Below are positions 39,632 to 51,945 of a DNA stretch of 64,000 nucleotides, piece by piece. The notes under the pieces are model-generated. The model was not told where the DNA came from. It did not search any database and saw only the letters and a list, made by a program, of their open reading frames with translations. This stretch comes from Centrapalus pauciflorus (Eukaryota > Streptophyta > Magnoliopsida > Asterales > Asteraceae). Numbering within the stretch: the stretch's first letter is position 1; every line of letters starts with the position of its first letter. The stretch lies in assembly GCA_020465985.1 (NCBI GenBank), contig JAANYP010002780.1, positions 1 to 64,000 on the forward strand. Reading direction: 5' to 3'. Both the position numbers and the translations under genes were made by a program.

Positions 39632-40008
39632 GGTTGCGTTTAGTTAATAAAAACTAGTCATTTTTCAATTTCAAATTTCATGTTATAGTTTTCGAAAAAA
39701 AAAACAAGGGTTTCTATAAAAAGTGAAAACTTGTTTAGGTGGTAAACTTTTAGTTTTAAGAAAAATAAGATAAGTGATTATAAAATAAGAAAAATAGGAT
39801 AGGTGATAGAAAAGTAAGAGAAAGAAAGAGAGTATTAGTATAAAGAAATGTAGGGTAGGTAATAGAAAAAGTAACAGAAATAGTATGAAAATTAATAATT
39901 TAAAAAGTGAAATGAAAATTTATGATATTGTTGTTAAGTAAACAATGTTTCATTTTTTTTGAAAAGTGAGATGAAAATTTTAAAAAATTTTGGTAAGTAA
40001 ATACACCC
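39632..40008. mobile_element. Tourist-like MITE, copy 2
   Basis: The left end is GGTTGCGTTTAGTTAATAAA and the right end AAATACACCC. TTA occurs directly on both sides (39629-39631 and 40009-40011). The interior matches the copy at 24753-25121 along its length (AACTAGTCATTTTT, ACAAGGGTTTCTA, AAAATAAGATAAG, GTAGGGTAGGTA). Confidence 0.8.
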
Positions 40009-40556
40009 TTAAAAATCTTATTGTTTTCATTAATTCGTCATCGAATATAAACATGATAATTGATACATCAATAGATTTGAATGTAAAACGATTCTTTTCT
40101 ATGTATTTTCACCCACCAAGTCTTTTTTGGTTGGAGTGGTCGATGGTCTCCCCACCAACTAAGGATGTGTAGAAGTCAGAGTCGAATTGTAAAACCAAAA
40201 ATATTATACTGAAAATACCAAAACAGGATCTTATGGTTCTGTTATCGGTTTTATTTTATGGATTATTTGGTTTTGGTTGAGTTTGGTTTGGTTTTGTTTG
40301 ATTTCTATACTTTTCAATGTAAAAGTCAGGAAAAAACATAAAACCAAAAAACTTGACCGAACCAACACTAGTCTTATACATTTCAGTTCTTGATTTTGAT
40401 TTTACTAAATTTTTTTGTTTTTGTTCTAGTTCAATTTGGTTTTTCTACCTTGCATCCCTTACATCCAACATAGGAGTTACGTTCGTTATGTGTTTCATGG
40501 ATTAGAATCGATGATGTATGGCTGACACAAAACATTATTTACCCCAATGAACTTAC
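40009..40556. other. Intergenic, repeat-like
   Basis: 40190-40450 is rich in TTTGGTTTTGGTTGAG and ACCAAAACC phrases, typical of a decayed plant transposon (similar in style to 6367-6660). No gene is seen before the remnant that starts at 40557. Confidence 0.4.
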
Positions 40557-40959
40557 CTAAGCCAAGAACATGATCCAAAAGAGAGCAACACCGCCATTTG
40601 GATCAGTGTCACCTGAAAAGTCGAATGAATTTCAGTATATCGAAAATATATCATAAATCCAGTCAATCAGTCTCATAACCTAGTTACTAGATCACAAGTA
40701 TATAAATGACTCGTAAATTACTCTCAATCCCCCTATACTCATGTACAACTCAACAAGAATGTATTTCTTTACGACATGATGATGTAAAAGGTATTTTTAA
40801 TTGATCGATAGAATTGTAGTGCTCCATGCGAAACATATAAAGAATAACGATACCTAATATGTGAATGAATGGATCATGATGCAGACCGAAGACTTGTTTA
40901 GTGTTACCGTGCAATTTCATATTGAGATGGACGGGTAGTTTTTGAAGACTATGCACCAT
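40557..40959 (-). pseudogene. Two-exon gene remnant of unknown family
   Basis: Minus strand. Exon 1 (40959-40854) reads MVHSLQKLPVHLNMKLHGNT, then KQVFGLHHDPFIHIL. It ends at a GT donor (TTAG/GTATCG). The next acceptor (TTTTCAG/GTGACAC) opens exon 2 (40612-40557), which continues in phase as GDTDPNGGVALFWIMFLA and then TAG. A good donor (GTAAGT) follows that stop directly, so the original exon probably continued and the stop may be a mutation. The right side of exon 1 lies inside a diverged tandem duplication (40889-42795) that copied part of it. I do not recognise the protein. Both splice sites and the phase agree, so this was once a real gene. Confidence 0.5.
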
Positions 40960-42795
40960 AATTACCTCATATTTGATGACTTTAGTGTCAAATTAAAGAG
41001 TAAATTTTGAAGAATCATAACATAATTACAAAAGCTAATGTAGGTTTTTAAGTGTATTGAATGTTTTAAACCAGGTTGTAGTAGCCTTGTATGGTTAACA
41101 TTTGGTTAGGTAGGGTTAAAAGATTGATATACCGTCAACCGCAATCGGTTCACGCCAGACCATCCAGACACATCACGTGAGAGGTAAATCAAAATGACCC
41201 AGCGGTAAGACAATACTAGGAAGTCCAATTGTTTCAATGGAACAACTTTGTCACCCTTCCACCTCGAACCTCTAACCTTTGTTAGGTATGGTCAAATTTA
41301 CCAATGTCCTTTCCAACTGAGCTACATGTTCGGAGGCAATATTGTAAACATATGTATGTATGATCTGTAGTGTTAATAAATATTGTGTAACATATTTTCG
41401 ATCAATATACCAATTGATGTTTAAAAAACAATGCTAGAGAGTAAATATGTCATTTCCAACAGGAGCACATCTTTTTTAACGGTATCACTTTGTGAAAATA
41501 TAAAAATTATAGATGTCAACTACGTATATCATGTGAACTTTATAAAAATTATCAACTATATTACATATCAAGGACAAAATTTATCGGTGTGAAGTGACAA
41601 CTATTCCCCTACACCAAGTCCGCCCCTAATTTCCAAACATCCATAGTGATTTTCGTAGAATTTAAGATGTGTTCGTACAAAACTAAATATCCATATATCG
41701 GGTTTATAAGACATTAACACGTGTATTCGAATCTAACCGATAGAAACATATATAGACAAGTGAATGACAAGAATGTATTATCTGACAAGAAGTACCATCT
41801 AATGAATATGGGACGTAAATCTCTTAATCTAACATCAAATTAAAAAAAGACTTGTTTAGTGTTACCGTGCAACTTCAGATAGATGGACGGGTAGTTTTTG
41901 AAGCCTATGCACCATAAGTTGGTTATTATTACCTCATATTTGATGACTTTAGTGTCAAATTAAAGACACTAATTGTTAAAGAATCGTGACATAATTACAA
42001 AAGCTAATGTAGCTTATTAAGTGTATTGAATATTTATACTAGGTTGTAGCAGCCTAGTAGGGTTAACATTGGGTTAGATAGGGTTAAAAAGTTGATGTAT
42101 AGGCAACCCCAATCGGTCCACGCCAGATCATCCTGGACCCATCACGTGAGAGGTAAATCGAGCTGATCCAGCGGTAAGACAACACTGGAAAGTTCAATTG
42201 TTTCAAGAGAACAACTTTGTCACTCTTCCACCTTGAACCTCTAACCTTTGTTAGGTATGGTCAAATTTACCAATGTCCTTTCCAACTGAGCTACATGTTA
42301 GGAGGCAATATTGTAAACATATGGATGTATGATCTGTAGTATATATTACATATTGTGTAACATATTTTCGATCAATATACCAATTGATGTTTAAAAAAAC
42401 AATGCTAAAGGGTAAATATGTCATTTCCAACAATAACATATATTGAAATCCTTTTTAACGGTATCATTTTGAACTATCAAATATATTACATAACGACGAC
42501 AAAATTTATCGGTGTCAAATGATAATTATTCCCCTACACTAGGTCCGCCCCTAATTTCCAAACATCCATATTGATTTTTGTAGAATTTAAGGTGTTCGTA
42601 CAAAACTAAATATCGACATATCGGGTTTATAAGACATTAACACGTATGTTCGAATCTAACCGATAGAAACATACATAGACAAGTGAATGACAAGAAAATA
42701 TTATCGCATACTTTCCAAAGAGTCGAAACAAAAAAGTACCATCAAATCAATTTGGGACGTGAATGTCTTAATCTAACATCAAATTAAAAAGAATT
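40889..42795. repeat. Diverged tandem duplication, two units of about 0.95 kb
   Basis: Unit 1 is 40889-41848 and unit 2 is 41849-42795. Both begin GACTTGTTTAGTGTTACCGT and end CTTAATCTAACATCAAATTA, with small indels. Each contains, on the minus strand, a tRNA-like A-box (TAGCTCAGTTGG) and B-box (GGTTCGAGGTG or GGTTCAAGGTG), near 41325/41265 and 42286/42226. A SINE-like tRNA-derived head was therefore copied with the unit. No intact gene lies in either unit. Confidence 0.85.
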
Positions 42796-42807
42796 TATAT
42801 ATAGCAC

Positions 42808-42811
<4 letters not shown>

Positions 42812-42887
<76 letters not shown>
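42812..42887. repeat. (TA)n array, 76 bp
   Basis: Pure TA run immediately after the tandem duplication. No foldback element is evident next to it. Confidence 0.97.
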
Positions 42888-42891
<4 letters not shown>

Positions 42892-43385
42892 TCATTAATG
42901 ATAGCTTTATATAAGTTTATTACTTACTCATTTCAATCCTTTTTTAATATATTTTGTCAAATATTATTATTTTGTTAAAAGGGTAAAAGAATAAAACAGT
43001 ATTTTCCATTTAATGAAAAAAGGGGTAAACGACCTCTTGGGATCCCACGACTGGCCCATAATCAACACGAATAAGATAAATCATGTAATTCGTAGCTAAA
43101 GGATATGTGCAGGGTTCGAACGTGAATCTTTACTATAGATTCCATGTCTATAACTTAATAATGATAAAGTTAGTTTCTTTATAGAGTTAAAACTTAAAAC
43201 CAATATTTTTAATAAAAAAAACCTAAACTAAGTATAATTATGTTCTTAATACAGTTGCTACATAGAAACAAGTTCAATGAAAAAAAAAATAGAGTAGAAT
43301 GTTGAAAAACTCAATACAAAATTAATAACATGCACATGTGCACTGTATGTATATACATGTGCATAGAATACATTTTGGATCAGGT
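42888..43385. other. AT-rich intergenic sequence
   Basis: No gene. A B-box-like phrase (GCAGGGTTCGAACGTGAATC, 43112) might be a SINE scrap. Confidence 0.4.
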
Positions 43386-43587
43386 TATTAGCAATAAACC
43401 GGGCTATATGTAATTATTTTTCAGAGCTTTATTACTAATCGGACCCTGTTATTTAATATTAAACCTAACTTTATTACTAATCGGACCCAGTTAAATAACC
43501 GGGTTTTATTTAGGATTATAATAAAGTCACCCTCATTCAAGGCAGATTAAATAATCTGGCTTTATTAGGCTTTTTCTAGTAGTGATG
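43386..43587 (-). mobile_element. Truncated CACTA-like end
   Basis: The right edge reads, on the minus strand, CACTACTAGAAAAAGCC, a typical CACTA terminus. It is followed by subterminal repeats: TTATTACTAATCGGACCC occurs twice, and NAATCTGGCTTTATTA-like phrases recur. No matching other end was found nearby, so this is a fragment. Confidence 0.55.
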
Positions 43588-44727
43588 TAATCGAACGAAT
43601 AAGACGTGTTTATATTCGATTATTTAATTGATTGAACAGAAGATATTGCTCATAATTGTTTGTTTAATAAATAATAAACATTAACAAGCTTTCTACCAAA
43701 CAATTTACTAATGTTTTGTTCATTTACAACTTTATAATATACAACTTTTCACCATTTAAATTTTAAAATTGTATATTACATGAATAATTATTTTATTTTC
43801 CATGTGAAATGCTCCATTATTTAAATATAGTTAATGGAGGAAATTAGTGTATTTTATTTTTAAAAAAATAGCGATATTAAATGGAAAATTAGGTAAATTA
43901 AATAATAAAAATGTCAAAATCCATCACGTTGTCGTTTTCTATATTTTAATTACATTATATTATTCACTGGTTGCCATTGATTTTGTAATCAATAATGTCG
44001 TTTATTCATTAAGTAGCGTCGTAAATCGTGTTTAGTTGTTTACAACTACTAATATTATTGATTTTTTTTGTTAATATTGAAAAAAATTTATAAACTACAA
44101 ATATTTTCACGATTAAGTTTCTAGTTTTTTTGACTCCTTAGGTCCTTAATTATTTTTGTATTAATAAAAAAATATTTTTTTCATCGGCTACCAGATTAAA
44201 CGGTAAAACAAGATTTAGGGACTAGATCGCTAAAATGTATAAAGATAATGAGTTTTTTTCTTGTATTAACCGGATGAAAAACGAAAGTTACCATGACAGT
44301 CAAATAGATCAAATATAATCTTGAATAAGAGAAAATTTGTTTAGTGACTTAAACTATTAGAAAAAAAATTTAGGAATTTAATTGTAAAAATGAAAAAAAA
44401 TTAATAGGATTTTTTGAATATGAACATTTTAAATGTGTATTGTTTTTCTTTATTTTTATGTTTAGATATTATACGTGTATTCACAAATTCATATAATATG
44501 TCACTATAGAAGAAAACATTTTGAAATTTAGGCTCATAGTAATATTATCGATCACAACATAATACTTTGTCTAAATTTTTTTATTGATATGTTAACTTTT
44601 TAAAATCACCACAAGATTGAAAACATAATAGAAAAAACTAGTTTGTAATTATGAATTGGAGATTTGTGTTTTTCAGTTGAAGTTGAAGTTTTTATATTTA
44701 ATTTATGTTTTATTAAAATAATCACGA
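43588..44727. other. AT-rich intergenic sequence
   Basis: No gene recognised. Short frames such as 43847-44035 are I/L/V/N-rich translations of AT-rich DNA. Confidence 0.45.
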
Positions 44728-44985
44728 TCTATATATATCTATCAATACTGATAAATGAGTAAATAATATGTCATATATCGTGTTTTTTTTAACTTGTCAC
44801 ATGTCGTCATATTCTTTTGTCACTTCATTACTAAATTTTAAATTTATAGTAAATCAAAAATCCAAATATAATATGATTAATTTAATAACTAATTAATTAA
44901 AATTAAACAACTCTATTATTCTTATAATTAGTGTATTTTAAATATTTATAAATATTTTTCTAATCAAACCATGTAATACATGGGT
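44728..44985 (+). mobile_element. Probable small Helitron
   Basis: It starts TCTATATATATCTATCAATA and ends after a short hairpin (ACCATGTAATACATGGGT) near 44967-44985, as in the Helitron at 3744-4489. It is followed at once by another Helitron-like start (TATTATATTAATAAAAGAAA, 44989), suggesting two abutting copies. Confidence 0.5.
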
Positions 44986-46332
44986 ATTAACCTATTATAT
45001 TAATAAAAGAAAATGTCTAGAGTCACGTGTCACTTACTCGCTTAACCAAAGTTTTGTTTTCCCATCCAAATTTTCTTGTATAATCTCCTTAATTAATTAT
45101 CTATTTATATTTAAAAATTGAAGTAAAATATAATTAAGTACTATCTAATTAAATTAACTCCTATAAAATTTAAGTTCTAATTTTAGCTAACTATGCATTA
45201 TTTTATATATTTAAAAGGTAAAAATAATGCAATATTGGTAATAAAATATTTTATAATATCTTTTAATATATAATTTTAAATTATGTTCCATGTAAAATAA
45301 ATTTTAAATGTTTATTTATACATAAAAATAAAAAAATAAAACTTTTAAAAAATGAATATTATTCATACATATTTAAAAAAGGAAAGTTTTAATTATCCCT
45401 AATAGCAAAAGGTAATACTATTTTTGTTTTTTTAAGAAGAAAATAAAGATTTTTGTATGTAATTTAGGTTTATGTTGATTTTTAGTAAACATTTATTTAT
45501 AAAATATTCACATAATAAGTGGATTAATAACTAGTTATAACTATATATTGTTTCTATATATTGTTTGTGACACCTAACCAAAAGATTCAATGTGAACCGT
45601 CAATTTAGCACATTCATTATAAACTGTTTATAAAATTGATTTAAATGATTACAATCTTATCCTTACAATTATATTATTTAAAAAAAAAAATGGACTAACA
45701 TGATATAAACTCACGCCCTCATGGTCAAAATAAAGTTTTCTAGCACCAAACTACATCGTTACATTGTTATTTTAAAATCTTTTAATGTTTTATAGTATCT
45801 ATTATAATGTTAATACTATTTGTATATTTAGTTTAAATATATAGAATTTTATTTTTCAGTTATCTGATATTTATACCTTCTGTATTTAATATATATTTTA
45901 TTTTGATATATATGTGTGTATACCGATAGAAGCTGAACAATACGAGTAAAACACTAGTATATATTGCTGGCACCTGGCAACATTTAAACATGAAATTGAT
46001 ACGGACTGTCGGATGTTCACCAATTCAATATAAGTAATTGATAATGATTAATTTTATTATACTTACAAGTTTACTCTAAAAAATAAAGATATGAGATGAT
46101 GGGGTTCGATCCACGCCCTAATGCTAATAATAAAATTTTCTTACCACTAAACTAAATCAACATTTTTATTTTAACATCTTCTAATGTTTCATAATATGTT
46201 TTATAATGTTAATATTATTTTTTAATATTTTGATTTATTTAGTAATCATGTATTTTTATCCTATCTATTAATGTAAATCTTATTTTCACACACACAAACA
46301 CACGTATATAGACACACACATGTGTGTGTATA
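44986..46332. other. Decayed repeats
   Basis: Two diverged direct copies of a repeat of about 280 bp lie at about 45570-45840 and 45965-46245. Both contain a CACGCCCT phrase, then ACCA(A/C)TAAACTA, then ATTTTAA(A/C)ATCTT. The second has a B-box-like GGGGTTCGATCCACGCCC. The rest is AT-rich, with a CA/TG microsatellite at 46290-46330. Confidence 0.5.
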
Positions 46333-47916
46333 GGGTTGAATTCTATGGAGTCTCAAGTTAGAGTGTAGTTCTGGAGTTCCACGTTGTTTGTTTCAATAGA
46401 CAAAAGGATAAAATTGTCAAATAATATATTTTTAATTAAATGTTAATTAATCGAAAATCAATCCCTAAATAAAAGCATATCTTCCATAGCAAATATTCCA
46501 TAACATAAGCCCGATATTCTCTCTCCATATCAATGGAAGTCTTTTTTGAATTGAAAATCATATGTATTGATTTATTATTTTTGAGTTACATTAATACATA
46601 TGCACATATTCAAATCAACATATATCTAATCATATGTTATATTATATGTAACAGACACCTATGCACATGTTCAAATCAACATTTACAAAATCATATGTTA
46701 TATTACATGTAATAGATCTGTATTCACATGTTCAAATACATTTGCAATGTGCAATTATTGAAAGGGTTAACGTCATACAAATGCAATATACTTTTCTCAA
46801 TTTACCTAAATGACTAATTAACTTTTTTTTTTGACCGGATGGTAGTTGTACTCCAAAATAACTTGTCGATATGGTACGTGAAACCAGTAACTATGTTGAT
46901 ATGACAATTTTTGCTGATTCAAATGACAACGTAGTAGGTTTTTAATGACATGATGCTTACGTGGATTTACCATATCAACGTAATTACTGGTTACACCAAC
47001 CATATAGACAAGTTATTTTGGAGTACTACGTGAATTTTGATTTATATAAATAATTTAGAAATTTACATAAGCATATAGATCCTTTTTATACTTATATAAA
47101 CACAAATATAAGATCATTACCGGTAGAACCGGTAATCAAAAGTATCATCTCAACAATAAATTTTAAGTACAAGTACCAATGTGATAAAAAATAATTAGAT
47201 TAGTCATTTGAGTAATTTCAGTAAAGTAACATACATTTGTATGACTTTAACCATTATTGAAATGGATAAATTCATGTATCGATATGAACATGTTGTATCT
47301 TATATATCGATCATTTGACAAATTCATGTATCATGTACCAATATGAACATGTTCATTTATTGCAAGTATATGATTTTAAAAAGAATAAATTCAATTTCAA
47401 CTTTACGAGTCTTCTAATAAACAAAACATATATCTTCATCATTTACCTCTTCAGATATGAATATTGTTTCATCTTCGATATTTGTTACTTGGACAAATAC
47501 TTACAATATATGAAAGTGAACATGTGCAAACTTTACGGCTACATGGACACCCACGAAATGAAGGATGGAACGAACGATCCCCCAGTAAAGTGACACATGG
47601 ATGGTGATGGCACACTATGGACAATGGCACACGGTTGTGCACAACTTCTTTCATCCGATTTTTTAACTAGGGTTTGTAGGAGAAAGATGAAATTATGGAG
47701 AGATAGATTAGAGGGATTTGATGAGAAAAACATGGGATTTGAATTATATAATTGTCAATCAAAATAGTTTATATGCCTAAAATACTCTTTTGTTGCCAAT
47801 TAGCCTCATTTTATAAGATATTTCTATAACTAAATATAATTCACTACATAATAGAAAGTTATACCCAAACATGGGGGACTCCAGGACTCCACTCTAAATT
47901 TGGACTCCATGAAACT

Positions 47917-47919
<3 letters not shown>
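46333..47919. mobile_element. TA-bounded foldback element E8
   Basis: The left end is GGGTTGAATTCTATGGAGTC, then TCAAGTTAGAGTGTAG. The right end is the complement of CGAGTTTCATGGAGTCCAAA, then TTTAGAGTGGAGTCC. The right flank is the TA array 47920-48000; the left flank is a TG/TA microsatellite. A MULE-like element (46764-47253) is nested inside. Non-coding. Confidence 0.72.
46764..47253. mobile_element. MULE-like foldback MITE nested in E8, with 9-bp duplication
   Basis: The ends are GGGTTAACGTCATACAAATG and the complement of TTAAAGTCATACAAATGTAT. A perfect 9-bp repeat, TTATTGAAA, flanks it (46755-46763 and 47254-47262). The interior matches the copy at 4982-5369 (GTCGATATGGTACGTG, AACCAGTAACTATG). 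Non-coding. Confidence 0.86.

Positions 47920-48000
<81 letters not shown>
47920..48000. repeat. (TA)n array, 81 bp, between E8 and E9
   Basis: Pure TA run with foldback-element sequence directly on each side, as in the 15-21 kb cluster. Confidence 0.97.
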
Positions 48001-48003
<3 letters not shown>

Positions 48004-48126
48004 CAATGGAGAACCCCCATGCATCGAAGAACATCGAAGAACTTCCATGCACCACCACAAATGCATCACAATTGCCGCGTGATGCATCATTATTTCCACG
48101 TGATGCATCAAATTCCTGCGTGATGC
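48001..48126. mobile_element. Left part of TA-bounded element E9, interrupted by CACTA
   Basis: It starts right after the TA array with GTTCAATGGAGAACCCCCAT, resembling E4 (AGTTCAATTAAGAAC). It carries a TGATGCATCA-type minisatellite. This resumes at 52302 (TGCATCGTCTTCCACATGAT) after the CACTA insertion. The right end of E9 was not identified. Confidence 0.6.
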
Positions 48127-48261
48127 CACTACAAAAAATATGCCATTTAGTGGCACACAAAAAGTGCCGCTAAAATCTAAAGAAGTGCCACTAAAGACCA
48201 TTTTGGGAATCGGTGGCAGAAAAAAAAAGTGTCACTAAGGACGGTGCCACTAAAAGGATTT

Positions 48262-48355
48262 AGTGACACTTCTATGTTGTGTTGCTGCAGGCTTTTCGAG
48301 ATTTAGTGACACTTCTTGGTTGTGTTGCTGCAGCGTTTTCGAGATTTAGTGACAC
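48262..48355. repeat. Subterminal tandem repeat of the CACTA element
   Basis: Two copies of a unit of about 50 bp containing TGTGTTGCTGCAG, then TTTTCGAGATTTAGTGACAC. Probably part of the subterminal protein-binding array. Confidence 0.8.
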
Positions 48356-49054
48356 TTTATTTTTTGTGTCGGTATACTTGTTTAAGATCTAGTGACACTT
48401 TCTATTTGTGTCAGAACTTCTATGAAGTTTTAGTGGCACCTAATCTTTTGTCACACAATTTAAGATTTAGTTTCATATAATTTTTTGCCACAGAAAACAA
48501 AAAAGAATTTATGGCATATGGATTCTGTCATTGAATAAGAATTTACTAACGTGCACTTCAATTTGTTTCATGACACTTTTTTAAAGCTATATATAGTTTT
48601 AACCTCACAATATTATATAAAACAAATTCATTTCGACCATTAAACATAATAACATCAATTTCATTAACTCAAGTAGAATATACAGTCATCATTTAACAAA
48701 AGTCTTCAGTATTCAAAACAAAAGATCCAAACATCATGGAATCAAAAAGTACTCGTCTATCTATTTGTTTCAAACACAACTAATTACAAAATCAACCGCA
48801 ACTTCATCATGGGAACTCTCAAAAACATATCTGTGGATAAAATATAAATAATAATGTATATTAGTAACAAATAAATATACGTGAATGCTTTTCAAATATA
48901 AATCATGTAAAACGTGAATAGGAATCATTACCTATATAAGTCAATTCAAGCATTATCTGAAGAGGTACCTAATATAAATTATATAATATGTAAGCAAAAA
49001 TGTTACCAACCCAAATATAAAAACTACAAACTTCAACTTATTCAACAATTTACC

Positions 49055-49460
49055 AATATTATGACGACTTCCGGCAGAAGATCTTTGATTTCCATTAGGA
49101 GAGTTGTTTTGATCCATAGTATAGTTATCACGAACCTATAACACATCAAACGGCCTTTAAATGAGTAATACAAAAAATAATGCCTATACAACAAAAAACA
49201 TATCAGTGACTTAATATTTTTAAGAAATTGATTGTACCAAAAAGGTGGTCATACCTGATATTCTGGAGTCATCCAACGAGAAACAAGACCCTTAAATTGC
49301 TCTCCATTCACCCTATTGTCGGCTTGTCTAGCCAATATTTCATCAATTGTAAGAGATGGATCATCAATTGTAAGAGATGGATCATAAATTGCTCTCCATT
49401 CACCCTTTTGGGTAGGGCCTCTAACCTTCTTTCGAGGACCTTCAATGAAATCAAAATAAT
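49055..49460 (-). pseudogene. CACTA transposase-like remnant (plant Ptta/En/Spm type)
   Basis: Minus-strand text before a GT donor at 49254 reads KVRGPTQKGEWRAIYDPSLT, then IDEILARQADNRVNGEQFKG, then LVSRWMTPEYQ. After the acceptor at 49136 it continues VRDNYTMDQNNSPNGNQRSS, then AGSRHNIG. The order of a tryptophan-containing segment, a spaced asparagine/arginine-rich run and then a G-S-(R/K) motif is that of the plant CACTA-associated Transposase_24/Ptta domain. A 21-bp duplication repeats DPSLTID (49343-49386). The rest of the protein is missing. Confidence 0.6.
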
Positions 49461-49812
49461 TGAATACATCAAAGATTCAAGTCACTGTTTTGTATGGGTC
49501 ATGATCTAATCAATTGTTCTAGTATTAACATAAAAGGTCATGAAGTTTGATATGGTGTAAGCAGACTGATATGGCTGCTGGTATGAACATTAAACAAAAA
49601 AGTATGTGTTTTCCATCTAATCAACATAAAAGGTCATGAAGTTTCTTAGGGCTGCAGGTATGGTGGAGTAAATCATTTCCTGTTGTAGTTTAATTCTCGG
49701 GGTGGTTGTGTGAAGTAAGCTTATAAAGTCTAGTCCCGAGATTTATAAGTCTTATGATGCCTGGTAGTTACAGTTTCAGATTTCATTATGGTCCAATAAT
49801 AGCATCTGAGTG

Positions 49813-49937
49813 CTGATAAAACTGATTGCTCTAGTCTAGTAAAACTGATTGCTCTAGTGTGCTGGACTGCAGCACAAGTGTGCTGGATTGCAGCACAAGT
49901 GTGCTGGACTGCAAAGAGTGTGCTGGACTGCAAAGAG
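49813..49937. repeat. GTGCTGGACTGCAGCACAA minisatellite
   Basis: Four imperfect copies of GTGCTGGA(C/T)TGCA, spaced about 19-22 bp apart, preceded by a duplicated AAACTGATTGCTCTAGT. It lies inside the CACTA element. Confidence 0.88.
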
Positions 49938-51819
49938 TAAAAATGAAACTGATGTAGAAAATTTACCAAAAAAAGGGGTGCAATTCGCTTCAAGTCCGTA
50001 AGCATGCTAGTTTTACGATGGTATAATGTCAATCCTCCTAACTTGTTTGAAGCTTAATTTGAACTCCCTTTGGTCTCATAATAAATCCAATTACGTGTGC
50101 TTGATGACTAAAACCACGTACCCATAATTCCTTCTGCCAAAGTCAAGATCAAAAGGGGTGCACTAGTAATTTTTTTTATTATTTACATGAGCGGACAATA
50201 TATGCTTACGTGTAATTAATCTGCCTGAGAAAAGGCCATTTCCAGACTTTTGACCATAATATTATTAAAAGGTGGGAACTGATGGTCTTTGGTCAAGAAT
50301 ATTAATGGGTCAAAAGTCTTGATGGTCTTTGGTCAAGAATCTAGGAGAAAATTACAAATGTGACAGAATTTCTACATGGTTTCAACTATAGTTAATGAGT
50401 CAAAGCCCAACTCTTCCAAAGGCTTTTCTTTATGGAACACATAGAGGCACAAGATATATATATGAATCAGTGTAGCCTCAAGTACACATGTGATCTTAAA
50501 TCGAGTATTTGACTCCTTTTATTCCACCTTAGGGCTTTGGCTCTAGTTCAAAGAATAAGCAAATTAAGTATAGAAGACATTCATGTACATATAACTATAA
50601 CTATTATTACTAAAATATCCGTTCTAGAATATACTAATAGTAAAATATTGGCAATTAGATTCTATGTCAGATGTGAACTTACAGCTTTTCAAGAAAATAT
50701 ATCATTTTCTATAATCTTTTTCGAATGTTTTCACAACTTCAACCAGAAATTTTGGATATAACCTTAGAAGCATAATATGCGAATTGCAAGAATTAGCCAT
50801 TCATTTTCAACCAAAGAACTTAAATTATACAATGTTCATCAATTTATATCCCTCTCCTATTACAACATAAATGTTATTATTTTCAACTTAAAATCTGACC
50901 TCTGATGACTAAAATCCCTTACATGGAAGTAGTGTAAATTGGATTCATTTCTTCTACCTACCTATATTAAAAGTTCCTCAAAAAGAATTCGGTCTCGTAA
51001 CTAAAATCTTGAAAATCAAACAGAGAAGTACTTAATCCCACAACAAGAAACAATAAAAATTCACAAAGATGTGTGTGTGGGTCTTCTGTTCCACATTTTC
51101 CTCTTCTTTTTAGAACTATTGAGTGATATAATACGTAATGTATAATGGCACTAGTTCTTTTCAGAAAAGAGGTGGATCAAGGTTACATGCAAATTCTAAT
51201 ATTATTCTGTGCTAATGAGTAATGACTTATTTATGTGCTGCACAAGTTCAAACTTCAAAGCAATGTGACAGTCCACAGTCCATACTCTGCATCTTTTGGC
51301 CTCTATAATTTAGATAAATACTCAAAATGTGAGATTCAAATATGTATGTATAAACATATAATCTCAAAAGTATATAACACCAACAGAGACCATCAAAACC
51401 ATGAATAATTCTCATAGACATTTTATCAAACACATAATGTGCGTCTAATTTTGCAATTCATTAGGACCATCAAATCATCAAACACAAAATCCAAAGTATG
51501 GTTAAATTCGACACAGTGATGAAGTTTTGGCACCGGTAATGATGTAATACTAAAATGAACATGACTAAAATCAGATTCCATGACTGAAACCAAATATTGA
51601 GCAGTAATACTGAGAGAGAGTGAAAAAACCAGTGTTGTTTAGTTGATTAAAATCACCCCAAAATAAATTCCAGCCTATGGATTTAGAAGAAAAATTCGTT
51701 ACATGGAAGACAAGAAGAAGAAATTGTGAAAAACAACCCAATCAGTGGCAGCAAATATGAGATGAGAAGTGGAAGAAGAAAGTTGAACATCGTTACCTTG
51801 AACCGGAAGAAAAGAGCGT

Positions 51820-51945
51820 TGGAGAAGAGGACGAGAGGTGCTGGTCGACGCACCGGAGAAGGAGACTAGAGGCGCTGGTCGACGCACCGGAGAATGCGAC
51901 GAGAGGCGCTGGAGAAGAAGAGGTCGACGCACTGGAGAAGGAGAA
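51820..51945. repeat. GAGGCGCTGGTCGACGCACC repeat, three copies
   Basis: Three imperfect copies of a GC-rich unit of about 45 bp (CTGGTCGACGCACCGGAGAA) near the right end of the CACTA element. It may derive from a captured coding segment, but the frame is not recognisable. Confidence 0.85.
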
